Of a stretch of DNA of 64,000 nucleotides, positions 40,180-49,218 are shown in pieces. The stretch comes from Selaginella moellendorffii. Lineage: Eukaryota > Streptophyta > Lycopodiopsida > Selaginellales > Selaginellaceae. The stretch lies in the NCBI RefSeq assembly GCF_000143415.4, contig NW_003314273.1, positions 2,206,081 to 2,270,080 of the forward strand, given 5' to 3'. The position numbers and the translations under genes are program-made. The first letter of the stretch is position 1. The number at the start of each line of letters is the position of its first letter. The notes below the pieces were generated by a model. The model was not told the origin of the DNA. It did not search any database and saw only the letters and a program-made list of their open reading frames with translations.

Positions 40180-40290
40180 AGTTAGATGTTTTGGAATTAA
40201 ATTGCTTGGAGTTGGATGGATTAAAGTTGGTTGGTTTAAATTTTGAAAACTTAGAGTTGGATGACTTAAAATTTGAAAGTTTGGAGTTGA
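40180..40290 (-). repeat. Short degenerate 9-bp-like tandem repeat
   Basis: Runs of gttgga/gatt with ttaaa and ttgaaa give a repeating minus-strand peptide such as NSKQFNSKTSNCK and SKLSNFKSSNSKFSKF. Low-complexity sequence; not a gene. Confidence 0.5.
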
Positions 40291-40489
40291 AAGGAATGTT
40301 ATGGTTTGCAGTGGCAAAAAATATAAAAATAAAAATATTTGACATAAAAGGAAGATGAGAAAACATAAAGGGATTAAGAATTTGAGAGAATAATATTGGA
40401 TTAAATGGAAAAATCTATTTAGGATATAGTTGGAATATGTATGCCATAAATCTTTCCTTTCCAATTTATTAGTTTATCTTATTTATCTG

Positions 40490-43420
40490 ACCACCACTAC
40501 CTTGGTATTAATTATGTTCCTTTACTAAGGTTTTTAGCTATTATACCAACTCCTACTTTGTCTTACTTAATTTAACTACTTACTGTACAAGCAACAGAGT
40601 GTTAGCCATTCATCCACGGATTCCCAAATTTTCTCCTAATCCTCCTTCCTAGGTTATATTGGACTTAAGGTTTGGATACATTTTGTAAACAATTAAATTT
40701 TCCATTCTACTTTAATCACTCAACCCCACTTCTGACAACTTGGAGGAGTCTCATTCACAACCTCCATAAGTTCAATTCATGACTTAGGATTTGCTAGCCT
40801 TGAGAATGACATTTATGCCACTCAACCTTTGCACTTAGTCCAAGTGCTCCACGTGTCCGATCCTATGACCGACACTCTAAGGTACCACCGACATATCAAC
40901 CCATTACACTAATGCCATGCCCATTCACCTTGATCATACCGGTGGTTCAATACACCTACATCACAGTCTTATCACTCAAAGACTAGGCCATTCGTCCATG
41001 GTTGTGGCCCTATGCGAGCCGCTTATGTATTATCCCCACTTTCCACCTTTGGGTGCTCTAGCCATGGGCGTAGAGTGAGGTTTTGTTGAGCCATACCAGG
41101 TATCCAAATAGGTAGTGCCACCCACACTTGGACTAGGAGTATCGACCATTCAATCTCCTAAGGGAACTAAAGCCGGCTCTTGAACACTTCACTAAACTAC
41201 CCCATTTGTTAGTCTGTATTCACTCTAGTTTTGGATTTCCCAATGGTTATCCCATCACCCAACATCTGGGTATAGCTTTCTTAGGCCAAACTAGCCTTTC
41301 CTAACTAAACTAGCTCCACTGGGGTCCAACCCCCACACTCTCTCTACTATACTTTTGAAATCCCTTGTAGCCCCCTTTGAAATCCCTTGTAGAGACTCAC
41401 TTATTGCTTACTTCATGTTCATTCCTTTAGCACTTTGTTAGGAGTTCCACTCCTGGTCTTGACTTTTCGAGTTAGCACTTTTAATCCAAATGTGCTAAGC
41501 TCATTTGGCCTCCACCTCATCCATTACCACATGGCACCCTTTTGGCTTCTCTTTGGGGCCTAGGGATTTTGTGTCTCACACACTCCTTATAAGCATAAGT
41601 AGCCAAACACACCAAACCTCCAGATTTCTAACATCTTTTGGTATAGCAAAACTTGATTATGGAACCTTTTAAATCTTAAACATTAGATGCATGTCTTACT
41701 TTGAGACCCTGAGAGAAACATTATGCCCTAACAACTTGATAATACCCCTACTCCCCCACTTCCATCTCAAAGGGAAGGCCCAAGCCCCACATAGAAGTAA
41801 GGATCAATGAGCTACATGGTATTCAAGTAGGGCATTATTCCACATAAGTCAGAAGCATTGTAATTGGTTTCCCTTTAGGGAGTGGGAGTTGCTCTTGAGC
41901 ATTTCCTTGGGTGGCTTCTATAGCACTACCAAAGTCTGTGTTCACTCCCACCCAAGGCCTTTAACCCCTCAGTCCCAACATCAAATTAGTTTAGAAGCAC
42001 TATTGGGAAGTCCTTTCAAAACTTATTTTTGAACCTCACTATCCCTATTATACTTTTAAAACCCCCTACATCCCCCCCCTTTGCCACCCCCCCCCCCCCC
42101 CAAGAGATGATCTCTTTAAGGTTTCACCCCATAATTTGTATTAGAATTTGGACTTGGACTTGAACTCCATCTTGAACTTGATCTCGGACTCAACCTTGAA
42201 CTCGGTCTCGGACTCAATTTCAAACTCAATCTCAAACCCGATCTCAGATTTCAAACTTAGTCTCAAACTCGGTCTTGAACTCGGTCTTAGACTCAATCTT
42301 GATTTCAAGATCCTTTAGCTTTTGACGTCTCAAAGAGTTTTATTCTTTATAAAATGGAAGATGAAACATATCTTGTGGTGACCATTCTATAATATTTTGA
42401 TCCTTTTGAAATTTCTTCTTCATTCTTCCACCATAACCTTTAAAACCATAGTATGTTAGGCAAAATAAAGTGCCTGTAAGTGACAAACTTTTCCTTTCCA
42501 ATTTGCCAAATACCTCATTTATCTAATTAACACTACCTTGGCCTTAGTTAAGTTCCTTCGCCAAGGTTTCTGCCTATTATACTAGCTCCTACTTGGTTCT
42601 ACTTAGTTTCAGCTACTCATTGCACGAGCAATAAAGCATTAGCCATCTATCCACAGATTCCCAAATCTCTCCCAATCCCCCTCCCCGGGTTAAACTAGAT
42701 TTAAGGTTTAGCTGCACTCCCCGCAGGCACAAGCAGCCAAGCACACCAAGCCACTAAGTTTTTAACATCCCTTAGTACAACAAAACTTGATTATAAAACC
42801 CTCTAAATCCTAAGCCTTGGGTGTAACATTTGCTTTGGGACACCAAGGGGGGGAACACCATAGTTTAACGGCCTAGTATAGGTATTTTTACTCCCCCACT
42901 TCCATCCCGAAGGGAAGGCTCAAGCCTCTAGGAAGGGTGAGGACTAATGAGCCACAAGGTACTCAAGTGGGGCACCACTCCATATAAGCCAAAAGCATCA
43001 CAATTAATTTCCCTTCTGGGAGTGGGAGTTGCTCTTGAGCACTTCCTTGGGTGGCCCTTTTAACACCACTTAAGTCTATGCTCACTCTCACCCAAGCCCC
43101 TTACCCTTAATCTCAACTTATAGTCAGTTTGGAAGTACCATCCTAGATCTCACTATCCCTACCCTATTATACTTTTGGAGCCCCCTACAGCCCCCCCCCC
43201 CCCAACACACACTTCAAACTCGACTTCAAACTCAGTCTCGGACTTGATTTTAGACTCAATCTTGGACCCAACCTCGGACTCGATATAGAATTCAGTCTTG
43301 GACCCAATATTGGATCTCAGACTCAGTCTTGAACTCAGTCTTGGAATCGGTCTTAGACTCAATCTTGGACTCGGTCTTGAACTTGGTCTTAAAGTCGGTT
43401 TCGGACTCAATCTCATTTAA
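40490..43420 (+). repeat. Direct duplication: units 40490-42310 and 42495-43420, each ending in a 12-bp array
   Basis: The first unit (ttggtattaattatgttcct..., ctcccccacttccatctcaa..., gagtgggagttgctcttgag...) recurs at 42525 (ttggccttagttaagttcct), 42891 (ctcccccacttccatcccga) and 43019 (gagtgggagttgctcttgag). The second unit lacks about 1 kb of the middle of the first. Each unit then has a poly-C tract (42087-42101; 43191-43203) and an array of 12-bp repeats. Confidence 0.75.
43205..43405 (-). repeat. 12-bp tandem array (second copy; first at about 42150-42310)
   Basis: Degenerate units such as actcggtcttga / actcaatcttgg. The minus strand is open and would give alternating Glu/Ser/Lys/Thr peptides (SKTEFYIESEVGSKIES), but no start, splice or family context supports a gene. 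Confidence 0.75.
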
Positions 43421-43674
43421 TAAATTCTTTATCATTTTGGTCATGCTTTTAGAGATCCTTTAACCTTCGACACCTCAAGAGTTGATTTTTTATAGTGCAC
43501 TAAAAAAAGGTGCTACAAAATGTCTTCTAATTTGAATGTTGACTCACCCTTTCTAATGTTATAGTTATTACAAGTGGTGAGTTAGCACTCAAATTGAAAA
43601 TTTTCCTACCAGCCCAAAGTGTTTTAAAATAATTTTTTTAGAGATTTAAACTCTTTTCTTTTCTCAATCTTTTT

Positions 43675-44180
43675 CATTCAATACTAAGCAAACTAGTTTT
43701 CTGTGCTAATATCCTCAGAAACAGAAAACCAAAAGCTGCTTCTTGTTTTTAGTTTTAAGAAAATGGAGGCCTTTGGGCTCTTGGCTGTGGGGGATCAGCC
43801 CAAAGAGACCGCAGCCTCATGTAGCAGAGGGAATCCTACACTACATGCCCCAGTAACCGGGTATTTAAATGTGCTATGCTTCACAACTGCACAAACCCCT
43901 GCTTATATAGACTTGGGAGGGCTTGATTCCAGATCTCGGCATGTGGGATAATGTATAGCCCCTACCACGTGGCAGGCCTAAAACTTCCCAGCGCAACGTC
44001 GGCATCTCATTGGGCCTCCAGATTCCAAAGCCTGGGATCTGTCGGGGATCTGTCCTCTTCGATCAGAACCGCAAGACAACCGCCAGTTATAACTCGCAGA
44101 CAATCCCACGGAGCTCCCACTTTCTTGGAGCCAAAATTCTGGGCAGTATCTCCTGGCATCGATTCTTGTCCAGGTAGATG
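43675..44180 (-). repeat. Dispersed repeat, copy 4 (inverted), right edge of island and end of right arm
   Basis: Reverse complement of the family at 23840 and 29590. Homology to the left arm ends at about 43675, exactly where AT-rich island sequence begins. Confidence 0.75.
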
Positions 44181-44199
44181 GACTAACAATCGATTAAGG

Positions 44200-44590
44200 T
44201 TGTAAAACTTTTCCATAGAGCTGCGAATGTGAGTTGTGGACAGTGATCTTTTCTGACATAAGTTTTCCAGAGATCCCCGAGGATTTGCACCCTCGCTGCT
44301 AGATCCATAGCTTCTCTACTTCCAGGGTTTGTGGAAGTTCTATAGCTCGAGCTAGACGCTGGCCAGGGCTCAACTCGAGCGGCTTTAGGTTGTGATCTGG
44401 AAAGAATGGCATGGCTCCTCGGCGTCCTCCAGCCTTCCAGACCTCGCGAGAACATCCAGATCATGCTGTAGTGATCCTTGACGGGTCTCAATGCAATGAT
44501 CCGCCTGCTCACTCGCGCAACAAGATGGTTGTGAGGATAACTCACAACCATCTCCAATTGTTGCCTTGACACCGCCGTGGCGATCACCGT
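44200..44590 (-). pseudogene. PPR C-terminal scrap (right arm)
   Basis: Inverted counterpart of 28975-29260, again with the DVLARSGRLEDAEE frame and the AARVEPWPASSSSYRTSTNP frame, and continuing to SREAMDLAARVQILGDLW. Broken and not a gene. Confidence 0.6.
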
Positions 44591-44599
44591 GATCCACGT

Positions 44600-44930
44600 C
44601 CCTTGGTACCATTATCCGCCTTGACTCTTAAATCTTGGTGCGAGAGAGAAGAGAAGATTTTGAAGGACAAGACCGAAGAAAGAGATGTTTGGCACTTCTT
44701 GATCAATCTCTACATGAGCTTTCTCCCGCGTGACCCAAGTTACCACTCGCACAACCTTTTATTTCCTGGTCTTCGAAACAAAATCTCAGGCGTAGTCCGA
44801 GGATCCGGATACAAACCACACCTTCCTCCTGCGAGTTAAAAGCGATATCAGCTCTTGCCAAGCCTGGGGATCACCACGCTCCCCACTCATGGATTTTTGG
44901 CGTCCACCTCGGCAAGAGCTTCCCTAGTAA
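44600..44930 (+). pseudogene. Unidentified gene fragment (right arm)
   Basis: Inverted counterpart of 28500-28880; same KILKDKTEERDVWHFL and HNLLFPGLRNKISG segments. Small indels separate the frames. Confidence 0.45.
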
Positions 44931-44949
44931 GCTGGTCGTATCGTTCATC

Positions 44950-45200
44950 AGGGTTAAGGCCTAACTAAACTCGTTATGTAGAGGAGGGGCGCAATATTTT
45001 TCAAGTGATCAACCCTGGGAAGATTGGCCAGCCCAGGGACCTGAGGGATAGTCTTGTAGAGCCGATCCCGGGTTCGAACCCACCCGAAGAAGAGGGACCC
45101 TCAAATAAAACAAACTGATCACTCCCTTTTATTTTAACTCCCTTTTATTTTCCCAAGCATGTTGGGGCACGGATTCGAACACACCACTCCTTCGTACTTA
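44950..45200 (+). mobile_element. SINE-like element, copy 3 (right arm)
   Basis: Longest copy. In this orientation the B-box-like ggttcgaaccc is at about 45070-45080, and a duplicated cccttttattt piece lies near 45125-45150. Corresponds to copy 2 of the left arm. Confidence 0.45.
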
Positions 45201-45369
45201 CACCTAAAATGTATCAAACTCCACTCAAACTTGCAACGACGCGATCGTGTTTAGTGCTCTTTGAACATTACTTTGAACGCTCTTTTGAGCTGGACGACTA
45301 GAGTTTCATGAATGAGACACACTAGAAGACGAGTGCCATGAGATCATGAAGGCTAAAATCAAGGCAATG

Positions 45370-46400
45370 CTCCTAGCGTGAAGCTCTAATTTCGGGGTTG
45401 TCTTTGCTTCTTTCAAGAGACTTTTTCATCTCGCACACCGTGTAGACTGCATCTGTGTGGTTCAATGGCGCACAGCCGCAAAGACCATCTCCATCACAGT
45501 TAAACTTGCCACCGCCGCCACAGCACGACTGGAGCGAGTTCGTGAAGCCAAACTCATCCATGTTCTCCAAAACGTAGGTGTTGGCAGCAAACCAATCAAA
45601 GTAGTAAACAGTGAGACCGGGATACTCTTGGGTGAGCTCGGCCGCCAAAGCCTGGAGTTGTGAGTTGAAGTAGGAGATAAGCTGGGCAATCTCGACAATA
45701 CAACCATCCTTGTTGTAGTGGTACACGGGGAACTGCTGGAAGGACTGAAGATAGTTTGGCGAGCAATCGGCGCGGGGCATGTTGTAGAGCAAGACATGGC
45801 GAGCTCCGTGTGCGTACAAGTTGTGGATTCCATCGGCCAGGCCCCGGATCACGGCCGGAATTGTGACATTGATCACGTAGCCACCTCCCAGCGGCAGCCC
45901 GAAGTTGATATCGCCACCTCCAATCTCGACCATGTAGAGCGCACCATGGAGAGCTATCCTCGCGGCCGTATTCACCCACGACCTTGGAGCGGTGACGCAC
46001 GAAATCGTCAACCTGGGCAGAGAAGATGTGCGGGTTGGAGAATGGTTGGTTCTCGACCTTGGTCACGGTGGCTCCAGCGTATCCAAAGTTGAGGCTGACA
46101 AACTCGGTGCCATTGAATTCGAGGCTCGGTGGAGCTTCTGGATCAGAAAGTCGGGGATGACGAGGCCATCGCTGTAACGTCCGGTGGGCCTTCCGTAGGT
46201 GATGTCATAGGGAAACATGCCCGAGAGAGTCTTCCCGCAAGCCTCGATGTCGCGGTTGCCACCATCGCTGAGAGAATCTGCGAATGTAAAGACTACAGTG
46301 GGACAGATTGAGCCCCGCCTTGGGCGATCGGATCGCAGCAGACTGAGAAAACAGTGAGGCGATGAAAAGAGCAAAGATTGCAAGAACAGTGGAGGCTATC
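45370..46400 (-). pseudogene. GDSL esterase/lipase copy 2 (right arm), broken and lacking the catalytic His block
   Basis: N-terminal part with SICPTVVFTFADSLSDGGNR; the middle is intact where copy 1 is damaged (INFGLPLGGGYVINVTIPAV, GIHNLYAHGARHVLLYNMPR, ADCSPNYLQSFQQFPVYHY). It has extra bases near 45935 (after GREDS) that shift the frame and a small deletion near 46120. About 250 nt corresponding to 27811-28060 of copy 1 are missing: the sequence jumps from DAVYTVCE to MKKSLERSK, so block V (DGIHYTEH) is lost. Not functional as a GDSL hydrolase. Confidence 0.8.
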
Positions 46401-46449
46401 TACTTGACGAGCGACATGGAGCATTAGCTGGTCCCTAGGAATTCCCATG

Positions 46450-47830
46450 TACAAGATTACGGGCGTCATGTGGATCTTCTACGGCGGCAGGAGCAGGGGC
46501 TCTTCGAAATCTGGAATGCGACGCGCGATTCTTCTCAGGCCGATGCCTTGCGCTCGCAGATCGAGCTCAATCACCAGATCCAGCAGCTGGTATCAGCGCC
46601 AGACATGGATACGATCCGGGAATGCGGGGCTGCCAGGGCCAGAATTTTTCTCATCCAGACGCCACGGCAAGCTCGTACAATGGCGGCCGAGAGAGGATCG
46701 CTTCCTTCTCGTGATTTGCACGTCCGACCAGATCTCCAATCACCTCATCTGCCTCGAGAAACACATGTTCTTCGCGGCGCTGCTCGATCGCACGCTCGTT
46801 TTTCCCGACCCCTGCGTCGATTACTCGTACGAGAAGACGCTCGACATCGCCCACATTTGCAGCTGCCTAGGAGAGAAGACTCTCCTCACACTCCATGAGT
46901 TTCTCGGCAAGAACAAGACGGACATCCGGCTCCTGTGCTACATGAGTGGCTGCTTCTTGGACGAAGATCACGAGAAGAAGATTAAAGCTTTGGGACTTCC
47001 AAGACCGATGCCTGGCCTGAAGAAGCTTCTCTCAAAGGCTATCCATCTCGTCCTCGCGCGAGCGAATTCGTGGCGAAGTTCTCTTGCGAGGACGAGGTCC
47101 TTGGCATAGGGGACGTGTTCTACTCGGACGTGGAGTCGGAGCTCGTAGCACAGATTGGTGGTCCATTTCAGCACTCGTGCAAGACGATCATCCGTCCAAA
47201 CCGGCCCATTCTTCTCACCGCGCAAAGGTTCGTGCAGACTCCAACTTCATGGCGCTCCACTTTCGTCAGCATGGCTCCTTGAAGTTCTGGTAAGAAGAGC
47301 TTCGCCACCTTTTCTCTTCTTCTTATGATCTTTTGTCTCTTTTTTGGCAGCAATGTAAAGAATGAGAGCTGCTTCTTCCCGATTCCTCAAGCTGCCAGCT
47401 GCATCTCGAGGAAGATCCAGGAGGCCAAGCCCTGAGTGATCTACATCTCGCGGTGGAGAGCGAGATCACTCTCCTCCAGCAATTGCTCGGCCCTGACGTT
47501 CCAATGATCCAGAGGCCACAGCACGACTCGAGAGAGAAATGGGACGCGATCCTGCAAAGAAAAGGCCTGCTAGCTGATAACCAGGTGAGCGATCTAAGCA
47601 AGCAGCTTCTTCTTTCTAACGCATTTTTCTTTGATTGCAAAGGTGGTAGCGATGCTGGACAAAACGATCTGCGCTATGGCCCAATCGTTCATCGGGACGC
47701 GGGGCTCCCAAGTTTTAATCTGTGTTGGCTATGAAATTTGGATGCTGTCTTTGGCATAGAACACCATCGCAGCTATTGCTACTTCCCCACTCTTTCCGCA
47801 ATCTCACGATATCATCTGTGAAAGAGAAAT
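46450..47830 (+). pseudogene. O-fucosyltransferase family copy 2 (right arm), broken
   Basis: Upstream frame: GLFEIWNATRDSSQADALRS, then QIELNHQIQQLVS, possibly the stem region. Core: RRHGKLVQWRPREDRFLLVI, ICTSDQISNHLICLEKHMFF, LVFPDPCVDYSYEKTLDIAH (intact here, deleted in copy 1), then about 10 nt lost after KIKALGL at about 47000 and about 10 nt lost between RFVQT and SNFMALHF at about 47240. Later exons keep CISRKIQEAKP, LLQQLLGPDVPMIQRPQHDS and REKWDAILQRKGLLADNQV. The lesions differ from those of copy 1, so both arms decayed after duplication. Confidence 0.8.
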
Positions 47831-47954
47831 TCTCTTCTTGACTTGTTCAAACGCATGCTTCGACGATCAAGCTCCAAGTCTTCGAATTTTCATTTTCCCG
47901 TTAGAATATACGTTCCAAGGCTTAAACCAAACTAAGTATAGTTCACGGGTTATG

Positions 47955-48155
47955 TAGAGGAGGGGCGCAATATTTTTCAAGTGATCAACCCTGGGAAGAC
48001 TGGCCAGCCCAGGGACCTGAGGGATAGTCTTGTAGAGCCGATCCCGGGTTCGAACCCACCCGAAGAAGAGGGACCCTCAAATAAAACAAACTGATCACTC
48101 CCTTTTATTTTCCCAAGCATGTTGGGGCACGGATTCGAACACATCACTCCTTCAC
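47955..48155 (+). mobile_element. SINE-like element, copy 4 (right arm)
   Basis: Corresponds to copy 1 of the left arm. The perfect B-box-like ggttcgaaccc is at about 48048-48058; a possible A box lies about 40 nt upstream. Confidence 0.45.
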
Positions 48156-48181
48156 AAACCCATCAATAATACATTCTTGAG

Positions 48182-48520
48182 ATGAAGGCTGGAGGTGGCT
48201 CTTGCGTCCTCATCACTGGGGTATGTATGTCTTTTGGCACACACGAAAAAAGCAGAGAGAATAAGTTCTCGTCATCGGCTCACTTTCACTTGAACGAACT
48301 GTCTTTTCCAGGGAGGGCGCTGGACCTTGCGAGGCGTGGTGGAAACATCACGATTGTGGATTTGTCATGTGAGAATGGGCTGTGAACCCTGAGCTTGGTA
48401 AGAGAGCCGACGAATCCGAATCCTCCCTTTGCCATCTTTGTTGAGTGTGATCTCTGCGATCTGGGTGAGAGAGATACTTCAGCATCGGTTTGTTAGATAT
48501 TTTCCTCCTGTAGAGCAAGT
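48182..48520 (+). pseudogene. SDR-D: truncated short-chain dehydrogenase copy (right arm)
   Basis: ATG 48182 opens MKAGGGSCVLITG, but the rest of the Gly-rich loop is deleted before the donor. Exon 2 (GRALDLARRGGNITIVDLSC) carries the same TGA in place of CGA in NGLRTLSLV as copies A and B. Only the first bases of exon 3 remain (gagcaagt at 48513), where arm homology ends. Confidence 0.8.
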
Positions 48521-49218
48521 GTGGAACTTCTGTAGCTACCTAGGCACTGGCTCCAGCGGCTTTACGTGAACTTTGCAAGCCGCGAGGAACAAAGCCCAAG
48601 AGATGTGATCTGGAAAGAATCTTGTTGCGCGAGTGAGCAATTGTATTGAGTGTTTTGCATCCATGGAGGCGGATCATTGCATTGCGTTAAAGATCACTAC
48701 AGCAGCGTTCTGGATGTTCTCGCGAGGTCTGGAAGGAGGACGCCGAGGAGCTCATCTACACGCCATGGTTGTGAGGATAACTCACAACCATCTCCAAAAG
48801 ATAGAATAACTCTTTTGTTGCTAGCGACCGCAGGGTCAAATAAGGATTAGGGCTCTTGAGGTTCTGAGAGACTAGGGCTTTTTCTATCGCTCTACATTGG
48901 CAACGCTGACGATCGGCATGGATCCTCATGGATCCATTTTGCCTGGGTGATGGCTGCGCGTCGCCCGGCAGCTCCCGGCAAGATCGTCCTTGCAAAGCTT
49001 ATACTCCATAGCTTTGTGTTCGAGCTCACGATCTTCTAACAGAGGGGTGGAGGGGGTGATTGTTCTCGTCCACTGCATTGGCGGGTTTTCTCGCAGCGCG
49101 TCGGTGGTGACGAGGGGCTTGGACGAGGCGCTAAGGAGGGGATTCGCTTCAACGCGGGATTGCTTGCGTCTTACCAACGGAGAGAATGTGTATGATTTGA
49201 AACTTCCAATGTCAAGAT
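48521..49218. other. Junction region with a third PPR scrap; UGT 3' flank
   Basis: 48655-48775 repeats the PPR scrap (VLDVLARSGR...TPRSSSTRH frames) and ends in a perfect palindrome-like ggttgtgaggataactcacaacc. From about 48800 to 49218 there is unclassified sequence that includes the UGT 3' UTR. Confidence 0.45.

Larger units (their letters stand above)
34573..43670. repeat. AT-rich gene-free island of internal repeats
   Basis: About 9.1 kb with clearly lower GC than the rest of the window and no ORF of family resemblance on either strand. It is composed of internally repeated units, described separately: 160-bp tandem units (35.87-36.56 kb), a dispersed 180-bp block (35.66, 36.79, 37.59, 38.46 kb), an inverted pair (36.96/37.55 kb), and a duplicated 0.9-1.8 kb unit ending in 12-bp arrays (40.5-43.4 kb). 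I find no terminal repeats or reverse transcriptase. Whether it is a decayed transposon cluster, satellite-like DNA or an inserted foreign segment is undecided. Confidence 0.7.

Noticed and set aside
43159-43416. Arg/Pro/Ser- or Glu/Ser-rich repeat protein on the minus strand
   Set aside because: Reading of the 12-bp array; no start context, splice sites or conservation of frame with the first array.
34573-43670. Intact LTR retrotransposon
   Set aside because: No pair of long direct terminal repeats, primer-binding site, gag or RT motif found by eye.
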